Assembly (NCBI RefSeq): GCF_014650075.1
Contig: NZ_BMUG01000007.1
Span: 62,001-126,000 of the forward strand
Reading direction: 5' to 3'
Length of the DNA: 64,000 nucleotides
From: Streptomyces microflavus
Lineage (GTDB): Bacteria; Actinomycetota; Actinomycetes; Streptomycetales; Streptomycetaceae
A program made the translations under genes and the position numbers. The notes below the pieces were generated by a model, which made no database searches, was not told the origin of the DNA, and saw only the letters and a list, made by a program, of their open reading frames with translations. This document shows, in pieces, positions 24,544 to 32,125 of this stretch (the first letter of the stretch is position 1; each line of letters starts with the position of its first letter).

Positions 24544-25203
24544 CTACGCGTACGGGCCCAGCGCCCGCCGCAGATCCTCCGGTCCCCGGTACAGCACGCC
24601 CCTCATGCCGAGGGCGGCCGCCGCGTCGACGTTCTCCTGCCGGTCGTCCACGAAGAGGCACCGCTCGGCCGGCACTCCCGCCCGCTCGGCGGCGATGCGG
24701 CAGAGGGCCGGGTCCGGCTTGGCCACCCGCTCCACCGCACTGCTCACCACCGCGTCGGCCAGATCCGTCAGCCCCAACAGGGCCAGGTCGTCGTCCAGTT
24801 GCAGGGTCGCGTTGGTGACGAGCACCAGCGGGACATGGGTGCGGGCCCGCCGCAGCAGCGCGACCACCTCGGCTTCGGCCCGGAACGGCGCCCCGGCGAG
24901 CGCCCGCCCCAGCGTGCGGGCCTGCTCGGTGTCCCCGCCCAGCCGCTCGGCGAGTACCGCCGCGACGGCCTCCACCCAGGCGTCCGGGGTGATCCGGCCG
25001 AGGAGGAGCGGGAGGTCGATCTCGGGGGCGTAGGCGATCTCCATGGTCGTGCCCTCGGCCAGTCCGGCCGCCCGCTCCAGCGCGGCGAGGGGCGCGGTGT
25101 CGTAGAAGCGGATCACGTTGTCGAGATCGCAGAGCACGGCGTCATAGGGGCGGTTCTCGGCCGGGGCGGCGCCGATGTGTCCAGGGGCGTACCGCGAGCT
25201 CAT
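24544..25203 (-). CDS. HAD-superfamily hydrolase
   Basis: 219 residues, MSSRYAPGHIGAAPAENRPY then DAVLCDLDNVIRF. HAD motif I is DLDNV, motif II is VLVTNAT, motif III Lys is in VAKPDPAL, and motif IV is LFVDDRQENVDAA, with a C1 cap between motifs I and II. It is a HAD-IA phosphatase/dehalogenase type; the substrate is unknown. It is on the same strand as the MarR-pump pair but separated by 71 bp and no operon signal. The next 880 bp upstream carry no recognisable gene. Confidence 0.85.
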   Translation of the reverse strand: MSSRYAPGHIGAAPAENRPYDAVLCDLDNVIRFYDTAPLAALERAAGLAEGTTMEIAYAPEIDLPLLLGRITPDAWVEAVAAVLAERLGGDTEQARTLGRALAGAPFRAEAEVVALLRRARTHVPLVLVTNATLQLDDDLALLGLTDLADAVVSSAVERVAKPDPALCRIAAERAGVPAERCLFVDDRQENVDAAAALGMRGVLYRGPEDLRRALGPYA

Positions 25204-26084
25204 GCCACGCTCCGTTCAGGTCTCCGCGGGGGGCGGGATGCCGGTCGTACGGTACCGGTGGCGGGCCCGCGGGCCCTGGTCAGGCCCCGTCGCCCGGTGT
25301 CCGCACCACCTTCCGCAGCCGCCTCCGGGTCCGCGCGCGGACCCGCCGCTTCCGTCGCCACGGGATCACGTGACGGCCCAGTAACGTTCCGTTCGTTTTG
25401 TGATCTTCATCTCATTGCACGCCGAGGTGGGAATACAGTAGTTGTCGATCGGGTCGCGTCGGCGGAGTCGATCTCCGCGACGCCGAATCCACCCCACTTC
25501 CGCGCGCGGGCGCCCGGCCCGGACGTCCGCGCCGAGTGGTGTGTACCAGCCACCTGCCACGCTTGCCCGTGACCCCCGGAATTTCGCCCGCTCAGCTGAC
25601 GACATGTCAGATTCCGTTTCCGGTCCCGGCGCTGTGCTGCGGAGTCTGCGCCGACGGCCCGCCGAGCGCTCCGACGCGAACAGAAATACTCCTGTAGTCG
25701 TCTGTTCTCTTTCGGACACTACGGTCCGGTTGCCAGTCGTCCCCCGGTGGGTGTCTCATCTGTCCTCGGTCCTGGAGCAGACGTGGGCCTCCGTCCCGGG
25801 AGGCGCACGATCGAATCCGCCTGCCGCGGTGCCGTTGGGGGGTGAACACGCGCTCGTCTGCCGTCTCGACGGCGTGTTCTGTGTTCGGATTCCGGATTTC
25901 CCGCTCACCGGGCGGTTTGCAGCCATCACTGTCACGGATCAGCGCATCGGACCGGAGCGATACACCACGGACCCGCGTTCTCGGCCCGCTCCGAGTCCCG
26001 TTCCTCGGCCCCCTCTTTCCGCCCGGCGCCCCGGGCGCCCGGGGCCGCATGTACGGACACCGAAGGAAGGATTCGAGGAGTCAG
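25204..26084. other. 881-bp region with no convincing gene
   Basis: This stretch has lower GC and weak third-position bias on both strands. Frames that stay open (for example plus-strand from 25604, MSDSVSGPGAVLRSL...) lack a ribosome site and recognisable motifs. Visible structures are an inverted repeat, GAACAGA (25678-25684) with TCTGTTC (25701-25707), and AT-rich sequence at 25375-25440. It may be a decayed gene remnant or regulatory DNA for the downstream Cys-rich protein. Confidence 0.55.
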
Positions 26085-26711
26085 ATGCACAAGCACCCAG
26101 AACTTTCCGCCGGCCACATCGGCCGGGACTGCGCGGCGCTCTGCGGGCGTATCTGCCGGATGTGCGTCGAGAGGCTGCGGGGTGAACTGCTCACCCTGCG
26201 CGGTCTGTACCGCGAGAGCGACCACGCCCTGACGCCGGGGCCGGCCCGGATGCGAGAACGAGTGAGCGGGAGCAGAACCGTCGGCATGGTGCTCGACGAA
26301 CGGACCGTCGAGATGCGCACCGAGACCGCGGACGTGCTGGCGTCCTGGGCGCGGCTGGTCGTCGAGGAGCGCGGGACGAAGGGGCTGCCGGGCTGCGACG
26401 TCGAGTCACTGGTTGCGTTCCTCCGCGACGAGGTGGAGTGGATCGCCGGGCACCCCGCCGCCGTCTCGTTCGACGAGGAGGTGCGCCGGCTGCTCCAGCG
26501 GCTCGGCGCCCTGTTCGGGCCCGCCCCGGTGCGCGGGATGCCGCTCGGGGCGTGCGTGGAGCCCGAGTGCACGGGTACGCTGCTGGCCGTGGTGCGCGGA
26601 GGCGCCGGGTCGGCCGCCGCCCCCGGCCAGGTCTCGTGCGACGCCGGGCATACGCTGCCGCCGCGTCAGTGGCTGATGGTGGCCGGTCAGCTGGCGAGGT
26701 GGTCGGAGTGA
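26085..26711 (+). CDS. Cys-rich protein with C-terminal zinc-ribbon-like motif, coupled to an HTH protein
   Basis: 208 residues from the ATG at 26085 (GAGGAG upstream). The N-terminal helix carries C-x3-C-x3-C-x2-C (RDCAALCGRICRMC). The C-terminal part carries CVEPEC and, later, CDAGHTLPPRQW, a ribbon-like C-x4-C...C-x3-H set. The middle is all-helical (DVLASWARLVVEERGTKGLP). It overlaps the next gene by GTGA, so the two are made together; a Cys-rich sensor plus a small DNA-binding partner is an attractive reading. I do not recognise the family; pairs of this layout occur in Streptomyces, including near aromatic polyketide clusters, from memory only. Confidence 0.7.
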   Translation: MHKHPELSAGHIGRDCAALCGRICRMCVERLRGELLTLRGLYRESDHALTPGPARMRERVSGSRTVGMVLDERTVEMRTETADVLASWARLVVEERGTKGLPGCDVESLVAFLRDEVEWIAGHPAAVSFDEEVRRLLQRLGALFGPAPVRGMPLGACVEPECTGTLLAVVRGGAGSAAAPGQVSCDAGHTLPPRQWLMVAGQLARWSE

Positions 26712-26920
26712 CGATCCGCAGACGCAGAACCGTTTCGACCGAGCTGGCCGCGCTGGCCATGGGCGTCAGCGAGGCCACCATCCGCAAGTGGGCCTCCCGG
26801 GGCAAGATCACCCGCTACGGCAGGAAGCAGCGGGCCGAGTACGACCTCGACGAACTGCTCACGCTGAGGGAGCGCGGCGCACCGCTCTCCGCCGGTGGAC
26901 AGCAGGCACCGGGCTTATGA
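26708..26920 (+). CDS. Small MerR-like HTH protein ending in a TTA codon
   Basis: 70 residues from the GTG overlapping the previous stop. The HTH is TVSTELAALAMGVSEATIRK then WASRGKITRYGRKQRAEYDL, a MerR/excisionase-type winged helix without dimerisation helix. The last sense codon before the stop is TTA, a codon that needs the bldA tRNA in Streptomyces. The coupling to the Cys-rich protein suggests a shared sensor-regulator role. The target is unknown. Confidence 0.75.
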   Translation: MTIRRRRTVSTELAALAMGVSEATIRKWASRGKITRYGRKQRAEYDLDELLTLRERGAPLSAGGQQAPGL

Positions 26921-27142
26921 CGTTACGGGGGTCGGGCGCGGCTGACCGACCGCGCGCACGCTGCTGACCTGCGGCGATGGCGCATTTTCGGGCGAGGGGG
27001 AGAGGGCGGGATCCCTACAACATAAGTGGGTTGACGGTTCAGAAGATTGAGTGTCACACTTCTTCCGGCGGCTCCACGCGCTGATTCCATGATCGCCCCG
27101 CGATCGGCCGGATCGGGCGTTGCGGCGGCCCCAGCTCTCACC

Positions 27143-27184
27143 AGAATCCGTGTCCGGCCCTGTGCCGGACGCGGATTCTTTTTT
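27143..27184 (+). terminator. Strong intrinsic terminator 29 bp before the lipocalin-like gene
   Basis: AGAATCCGTGTCCGGC (27143-27158) pairs along its length with GCCGGACGCGGATTCT (27164-27179) around a 5-nt loop, with one T-G mismatch in the middle, followed by a T-run to 27184. It lies in the leader of the gene at 27213, with TTGACG at about 27030 upstream as a possible -35. It could terminate the HTH operon, or act as an attenuator or the end of a small RNA (the DNA between 26921 and 27142 also contains GATCGCCCCGCGATC). Confidence 0.85.
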
Positions 27185-27212
27185 GTCCGCAGCCGAGAGA
27201 GGAAGTGTGTCG

Positions 27213-27587
27213 ATGTCAGTTTCTCCCCGTACGCCCGCCGGACAGTGGGCGGGCACGGTCACGCACGACGGTGAGGTGGACGACTACACCGTCACCTTCC
27301 AGGACGACGGTTCGCTCGTCGTCGTCACGCAGAAGAGCACGGGCGCGGGTTCGTGGTCGCAGACCGATGACGACACGTTCGCGTTCTTCCTCCGGGAGGA
27401 CTTCAACACCGACGTCACCCAGATCAGCCCCACCGGGTTCCGGGCCGCCTACATCAAGATCGACATCGAGGCCCGGCTGGAGGGGGACGGCAAGTTCACC
27501 GGCAAGGGCAAGGCGGTCGTGCACGGCACGGACGACACGGTGATCTACTCGACGGACGCCGAGACCGACGCGCACCGGGTGCCGTGA
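27213..27587 (+). CDS. Lipocalin-like beta-barrel protein
   Basis: 124 residues from the ATG at 27213 (GAGAGGAAG upstream; a GTG at 27207 is also possible). MSVSPRTPAGQWAGTVTHDG begins a pattern of alternating beta strands with G-x-W near the start, as in lipocalin or YceI-like small barrels. No cofactor motif or signal peptide is present. It overlaps the next gene by a GTGA junction. It is the first of a set of small proteins leading towards the polyketide cluster and may bind a small hydrophobic molecule; this is inferred from fold alone. Confidence 0.65.
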   Translation: MSVSPRTPAGQWAGTVTHDGEVDDYTVTFQDDGSLVVVTQKSTGAGSWSQTDDDTFAFFLREDFNTDVTQISPTGFRAAYIKIDIEARLEGDGKFTGKGKAVVHGTDDTVIYSTDAETDAHRVP

Positions 27588-28210
27588 CCGGGTCCCCGGG
27601 GCCCGGCCTCGGTGAACTCGCTGCCGAGGTCGCGCGGTTGTCCGACATCGCGGCCCTGAACCATCTGATCGACCGCTATCTGGCGGGGCTGGACGAAGGG
27701 CTCGCGAGCTCCGCGTCCACCTCCGCAGCCGGCTCCGATTCCGGTTCCGGTTCGGGTTCCGGTTCGGGCCTCGGCCCCGGTCCGGGTTCCGGCTCCGGAT
27801 TCGACGCGGTGTGGGCCGCGTCCCTGTTCACCGAGGACGTGGAACTCCTCTTCCCGGTCGGCTCCCACCAGGGCCTGACCGGGGCGGACGGCTTCCTGCG
27901 GGAGATCATGGAGCGCTGGGACCGTACGCACCACCACGGCTCCCTCGCCTCCGTCGAGCCGGACGGCGACCTGGCCGCAGTCAGCTGGAGCCTGATCGCC
28001 TCACACGTCCACTTCGGCTCTCCCCTGCCGCCGCAGCCCTCCGCGTACTTCCAGATCGGCGGGCGCTTCACCGGCGTCGCGCGTCGCACGCCGGACGGCT
28101 GGCGTTTCGCGCGGCTGCGGCTCCGGATCGTGTGGAGCACCGGCTCACCGCCCGGCGGAGTGACCGAGGTCGACGCCCGGACCCTTGAGGCCGCCGACTC
28201 CCGTCCCTGA
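27584..28210 (+). CDS. SnoaL-like (DUF4440-type) protein with Gly/Ser repeat insert
   Basis: 208 residues from the GTG that overlaps the previous stop. An alpha+beta barrel of the NTF2/SnoaL type runs from ALNHLIDRYLAGLDEG to the end, with FTEDVELLFPVGSHQGLTGA and later strands. Residues 50-70 are a perfect-looking GSGSGSGSG insert with a Gly/Pro segment, from DNA repeats of GGTTCC. SnoaL-like proteins act as cyclases, isomerases or ligand binders in aromatic polyketide pathways, which fits the location upstream of this cluster. Confidence 0.75.
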   Translation: MTGSPGPGLGELAAEVARLSDIAALNHLIDRYLAGLDEGLASSASTSAAGSDSGSGSGSGSGLGPGPGSGSGFDAVWAASLFTEDVELLFPVGSHQGLTGADGFLREIMERWDRTHHHGSLASVEPDGDLAAVSWSLIASHVHFGSPLPPQPSAYFQIGGRFTGVARRTPDGWRFARLRLRIVWSTGSPPGGVTEVDARTLEAADSRP

Positions 28211-28267
28211 GGCCTCGCCTCCCATCAACACCCCTACCCGACACATGAGTTCCGAGGAGGAACCGCC

Positions 28268-28741
28268 ATGCCCACCACACTCACGCCCGAACAGCAGCGC
28301 GAAGTCGTCGAGAAGGTCTTCCACGAGGGGCTGGACCTCGGCGACCTCACGGCCGCCGACCGCTATCTGACCTCGGACTTCCGCAACCACGGCAGCCACG
28401 ACGACTCCATGCGGGGCCCGGAGGCCTTCAAGCACACGATCCGGATCCAGCAGTCCGCGTTCAGCGAGATCAAGTACGAGATCCTCGACTTCATCTCGCA
28501 GGGCGACCGGGCCGCGATCCGCTGGGTGATGCACGGCAAGCACACGGGCCCCTTCATCGGCATCCAGCCGACCGGGCTCCAGGTCCAGCACCAGGCCATG
28601 ATCTGGTTCCGCTTCGAGGGCGACAAGATCGCCGAGCGCTGGGGGCTCGTGGACAACTTCACCCTGGAGCGCTTCCTGAAGTCCGGCGGCAAGCCGACGG
28701 GTCCGCTGACCCCGAAGGCCGCCGCGCCGCAGCAGGCCTGA
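28268..28741 (+). CDS. SnoaL-like / NTF2-like ester-cyclase-type protein
   Basis: 157 residues, ATG at 28268 after CGAGGAGG. The sequence MPTTLTPEQQREVVEKVFHE followed by RYLTSDFRNHGSHDDSMRGP is a SnoaL polyketide-cyclase-like domain. His44-type and Asp residues (FRNHGSHDD, HGKHTGPFIGI, KIAERWGLVDNF) fall in positions used by the SnoaL family. It is followed by a strong hairpin (28754-28791). A role in ring closure or stabilisation is possible, but the angucycline fourth ring cyclase is already supplied at 41971, so a different role, such as detoxification or transport binding, is equally likely. Confidence 0.8.
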   Translation: MPTTLTPEQQREVVEKVFHEGLDLGDLTAADRYLTSDFRNHGSHDDSMRGPEAFKHTIRIQQSAFSEIKYEILDFISQGDRAAIRWVMHGKHTGPFIGIQPTGLQVQHQAMIWFRFEGDKIAERWGLVDNFTLERFLKSGGKPTGPLTPKAAAPQQA

Positions 28742-28753
28742 GCCGGCGGCGGT

Positions 28754-28791
28754 GAGGGGAGGGCGGCTCCGGGTGGAGCCGCCCTCCCCTC
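28754..28791 (+). terminator. 17-bp perfect stem-loop
   Basis: GAGGGGAGGGCGGCTCC (28754-28770) and GGAGCCGCCCTCCCCTC (28775-28791) form a perfect stem with a GGGT loop right after the SnoaL-like gene. There is no T-run, as is usual for many Streptomyces terminators. Confidence 0.8.
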
Positions 28792-28838
28792 CGACCCCGC
28801 ACAACCCCCCCCGTATCGGCAGAGAAGAGGAGGCAGTC

Positions 28839-29240
28839 GTGCCCATCAACAGACGCGTGGCCCGCTTCAACAAGGCGGTCGCCAACCACTTCGTGGGCCC
28901 CGTCCTGAGCCGGATGCCCGGCTTCGGCAAGGTGCACCACCACGGCCGCAGGTCCGGCCGCGCTTTCACCACCCCGGTCAAGCTGTTCCGCCGCGGCGAG
29001 GACATCATCATCACCCTGCCGTACGGGCCCGGGTCCGACTGGGTCAAGAACGTCCTGGCGGAGGGCGGCTGCGAGATCACCACGCGGGGCCGGCGGATCA
29101 AGGTGACCGCCCCGGTGGTCTTCACGGACGACGGTTCGACGAAGATGCCCGCGCTGACCCGCCGGATCCTGTCCCGGGTCGACGCCACCCAGTTCCTCTC
29201 CCTGACCCCTGTCGCCGCGCGGTCCGCGGCGGCGGGCTGA
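28839..29240 (+). CDS. Deazaflavin (F420)-dependent nitroreductase family protein (DUF385)
   Basis: 133 residues from the GTG at 28839, preceded by GAGGAGG. The motif HHHGRRSGRAFTTPV and the strand VKLFRRGEDIIITLPYG match the split-beta-barrel F420-binding DUF385 family, whose members (Ddn-type) transfer hydride from F420H2 to quinones and nitro compounds. A quinone-reducing role would be useful in a pathway making polycyclic aromatic quinones, but this is inference from context. Confidence 0.8.
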   Translation: MPINRRVARFNKAVANHFVGPVLSRMPGFGKVHHHGRRSGRAFTTPVKLFRRGEDIIITLPYGPGSDWVKNVLAEGGCEITTRGRRIKVTAPVVFTDDGSTKMPALTRRILSRVDATQFLSLTPVAARSAAAG

Positions 29241-29249
29241 GGGGCCCCG

Positions 29250-29843
29250 GTGGATTCCCCGGTGAACTCCCCGGTGCCGCCCGTCAAGGTCGTGGTCGTG
29301 GTCGCATCGGTGCGCGCCGGGAGGCTGGCGCCGGACGTGGCCGGGTGGTTCACCTCGGTGGCCGGGGTCCGGGACGATCTGGTCCTGGACGTCGTCGACG
29401 TGGCGGACCACGAACTGCCCGGCAGCCTCGACGCGTCGGATCCGGTGGCGGCTGCCCTGCGGCCCCGGCTGGCGGCCGCCGAGGCGTTCGTCCTGATCGC
29501 CCCGGAGTACAACCGCAGTGTTCCCGGCCCCCTCAAGACGCTCATCGACAGCTTCCAGGCCGAGTGGGAGGCCAAGCCCGTCGGCTTCGTGAGTTACGGG
29601 CTGTCCCTGGCGGGCGGGGTGCGCGCGGTGGAGCACCTGCGGCAGATCTTCGCCGAGTTCCACGCGGTCGGGATGAAGGACGCGGTGCTCTTCCCGCGGA
29701 TCCTCGAACACTACGACGCCCAGGGGCGGTTCCCCGCCGAGCCCGAGGGCGCCGAGGCCGCCGCCAAGCTCCTGCTCGACCAGCTGCTCTGGTGGGCGCG
29801 GGCCCTGCGTGATGCCAAGTCCGTACGCCCGTACGGCTCCTGA
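29250..29843 (+). CDS. NAD(P)H-dependent FMN reductase-type flavoprotein
   Basis: 197 residues. The motif LIAPEYNRSVPGPLKTLIDS is the FMN phosphate-binding loop of the flavodoxin-like NADPH-dependent FMN reductase family (PF03358), and the N-terminal VKVVVVVASVRAGRLAPDVA is its first strand and loop. A GTG at 29250 is used; a later GTG is possible. Like the flavin reductase beside the halogenase, it could supply reduced flavin, but the two belong to different families. It lies 9 bp behind the F420-type gene. Confidence 0.85.
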   Translation: MDSPVNSPVPPVKVVVVVASVRAGRLAPDVAGWFTSVAGVRDDLVLDVVDVADHELPGSLDASDPVAAALRPRLAAAEAFVLIAPEYNRSVPGPLKTLIDSFQAEWEAKPVGFVSYGLSLAGGVRAVEHLRQIFAEFHAVGMKDAVLFPRILEHYDAQGRFPAEPEGAEAAAKLLLDQLLWWARALRDAKSVRPYGS

Positions 29844-29876
29844 TAGATCCTCACCCCATCCGGAGAAGAGATTGTC

Positions 29877-31244
29877 ATGGCCGCTGCAACTGACCCTCTG
29901 CCTGATCTCCTGATCGCCATCCCCGCGGTGATCCTGCTCTGCAAAGTAGGTGCGCGCGTCGTCCGTGGGGCCGGCCAGCCGCCGGTGGTCGGCGAGATAG
30001 CCGTCGGCCTGCTGCTCGGCCCCTCCTTCCTGGGGTGGCTGTGGCCCGGCGCGCAGGCGTGGCTCTTCCCGCCGTCCTCCCTCCCCTATCTGGGGCTGCT
30101 CGGCAACCTGGGACTGCTCATCTTCATGTTCCTCGTCGGGCACGAGATCCAGCTCGGCTCGCTCAAGGCCCAGAGCGGTACCGCCGCGCTGGTCTCCATG
30201 GTGAGCGTCGCCCTGCCGCTGGGGCTCGGCACGCTCCTGGCCCTCGGGATGTACGACTCCTTCGCGCCCGAGGGCGTGGACCGGCTGCCGTTCGTCCTGT
30301 TCATCGCGGTGGCCATGAGCATCACGGCCTTCCCGGTGATGGCCCGGATCCTGGCGGACCGGGGCATGTACCGGACGCGGGTGGGTGTGCTGGCGCTGGC
30401 CTGTGCCGCGTTCGACGACGTCACCGCCTGGTGCCTGCTGGCCGCGGTGGTCGCCGTGTCGGCGGCCGGCTCCCCGATGGAGGCGGTCACCACCGCGCTG
30501 TTCGCGATCGGCTTCGCCCTCTTCATGTTCGGTGTCCTGCGGCCGGTGCTGGCGCGGCTGACCGCCCGCGCCGAGCGGACGTCCACCGACAGCCTGGTGC
30601 TGGTCCTGCTCTTCAGCGGCCTGTGCCTGAGCGCCCTGGCCACGGACCTGATCGGGGTGCACGCCCTGTTCGGGGCCTTCGTCTTCGGTGCGGTCACACC
30701 GCGCGGCAGCCGGGTCATCGAGTTCCAGGCGGCGCGGCTGAGGGCCTTCGCCGTTCCCGTACTGCTTCCGCTGTTCTTCGTCACCACGGGTCTGCGGGCG
30801 GATGTGTCGCTGCTGGCGGCGGACCCGGTGCAGTGGCTCTGGGCCGGGGCGGTCCTGGCGGTGGCCGTGCTGGCGAAGTGGGGCGGCGGGACCGGGGCCG
30901 CACGGCTCTCCGGCCAGTCGTGGCGGGACGCGATGTCGATCGGGGCGCTGATGAACTGCCGCGGGCTGACCGAGCTGATCGTCCTGAACGTCGGGCTCGG
31001 CCTCGGGGTGATCGGCCAGGACCTGTTCACGATCCTCGTGCTGATGGCGCTGATCACCACCGCGGCGACCTCGCCCGCGCTCAACCTGATCCGCAAGGGG
31101 ATGCCGGAGGAGGAGCTGGAGGTGGAGCGGAGGCCCGCCGACGAGGCGGCGGACGACTCCCGGCAGCCGGACGTCTCCCGGCAGCCGGACGGATCGCCGG
31201 ACGCCGTGGGCGCCCGGGCCGGGGGAGCGGGCCCTGCTTCCTAG
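29877..31244 (+). CDS. CPA2-type cation:proton antiporter
   Basis: 455 residues, start MAAATDPLPDLLIAIPAVIL after GGAGAAGAGA. About 12 transmembrane helices follow, with signature segments VIGEIAVGLLLGPSFLGWLW-like (PPVVGEIAVGLLLGPSFLG), CAAFDDVTAWCLLAAVVAVS (the paired acidic residues of the transport site) and LIGVHALFGAFVFGAVTPRG. The last 50 residues are a Pro/Asp-rich cytoplasmic tail with short repeats (QPDVSRQPDGS). Antiporters of this kind occur beside several aromatic polyketide clusters, possibly for export or pH homeostasis; the function here is unproven. Its stop is followed by a short direct repeat (31236-31259). Confidence 0.9.
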   Translation: MAAATDPLPDLLIAIPAVILLCKVGARVVRGAGQPPVVGEIAVGLLLGPSFLGWLWPGAQAWLFPPSSLPYLGLLGNLGLLIFMFLVGHEIQLGSLKAQSGTAALVSMVSVALPLGLGTLLALGMYDSFAPEGVDRLPFVLFIAVAMSITAFPVMARILADRGMYRTRVGVLALACAAFDDVTAWCLLAAVVAVSAAGSPMEAVTTALFAIGFALFMFGVLRPVLARLTARAERTSTDSLVLVLLFSGLCLSALATDLIGVHALFGAFVFGAVTPRGSRVIEFQAARLRAFAVPVLLPLFFVTTGLRADVSLLAADPVQWLWAGAVLAVAVLAKWGGGTGAARLSGQSWRDAMSIGALMNCRGLTELIVLNVGLGLGVIGQDLFTILVLMALITTAATSPALNLIRKGMPEEELEVERRPADEAADDSRQPDVSRQPDGSPDAVGARAGGAGPAS

Positions 31245-31354
31245 GGTGCGCTTCCTGGAGTGCTTGGATCTCTGATGGTTCCCAGCTTGATAGTTAGGCA
31301 GGTTGACGATAGCCTTTTCTCACGCCGCACCCATGCAGGGAGAGGGAAGAGACG

Positions 31355-32041
31355 ATGGGCGACTTCAAGAACCTCGACATGACGATGATGTTCGCCATCC
31401 ACGACGCGCTCCGCCGCGAACTGGAGCGCATCGCACGGATCACCTCCCGGGTGGACGAGGACCCGCGCCACGTGCTGAGCACCGCGGTCGGCTGGGAGCT
31501 GTTCAAGAAGTTCCTCACCGCCCACCACACGTCCGAGGACCTCACCGTGTGGCCGGCGATGTACAAGGCGCTGGACGGCCGGGACGCGCAGGCCGAGATC
31601 GCGCTCCTCGACGCGATGGAGGCCGAACACGCCGTCATCGACCCGCTGCTGACGGACATCGACGCGGCCCTGGCCGACCGCGACACGGGCGCCGAACGCC
31701 TCGGCGGCCTGGTCGACACGCTCCACACCGACCTCCGCGCCCACCTCGACCACGAGGAGCGGGAGGCGCTCGCGCTCATGGACCTCACCATGAGCCCGGA
31801 GGAGTGGCAGGCCTTCAGCGTCGAGCAGAAGAACCGGATCGGCAGCGATGCCAACCGCTACCTCCCCTGGCTCCTGGACGACATCGACGCCGCCCGGGTC
31901 GCCACCATCCTCGGCAAGCTCCCGCCGCCCCTGCGCGCCGCATACGAGACCGAGTGGCGGGCCGCCTACGAGGACCTGGACATCTGGGCCGTCAAGGACG
32001 CCGCAGAACTCCATGCCGTCAAGGACGCCGCAGGACGCTGA
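31355..32041 (+). CDS. Hemerythrin/HHE-domain protein
   Basis: 228 residues, ATG at 31355 after AGGGAGAGGGAAGAG. The helical bundle carries His/Glu residues typical of HHE cation-binding domains: IHDALRRELERIARI, TAHHTSEDLTVWPAMYKAL, EAEHAVIDPLL and HLDHEEREALALMDL. Such proteins bind a di-iron centre and sense or carry O2 or NO. The C-terminal 15 residues are a tandem duplication (VKDAAELHAVKDAAGR), from a 27-bp DNA repeat that ends at the stop. The role beside an antiporter and efflux pump is unclear. Confidence 0.8.
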   Translation: MGDFKNLDMTMMFAIHDALRRELERIARITSRVDEDPRHVLSTAVGWELFKKFLTAHHTSEDLTVWPAMYKALDGRDAQAEIALLDAMEAEHAVIDPLLTDIDAALADRDTGAERLGGLVDTLHTDLRAHLDHEEREALALMDLTMSPEEWQAFSVEQKNRIGSDANRYLPWLLDDIDAARVATILGKLPPPLRAAYETEWRAAYEDLDIWAVKDAAELHAVKDAAGR

Positions 32042-32125
32042 ACCCCGTCCCCCGGGCCGGCCCGTCCCGCTCCTGGGGCCGGGAGGGGCCGGACCCACCT
32101 CCCCGAATCACCTCTGGAGACGTTC

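Noticed and set aside
25442..26185. 247-codon plus-strand frame in the gene-poor region
   Set aside because: There is no ribosome site or motif, its third-position bias is weak, and its end overlaps the better supported Cys-rich gene in another frame.
28659..30662. 667-codon minus-strand frame over the SnoaL-to-antiporter genes
   Set aside because: It lies antisense to several well-supported genes and its sequence is low-complexity Arg/Gly/His/Gln. High GC keeps such frames open.
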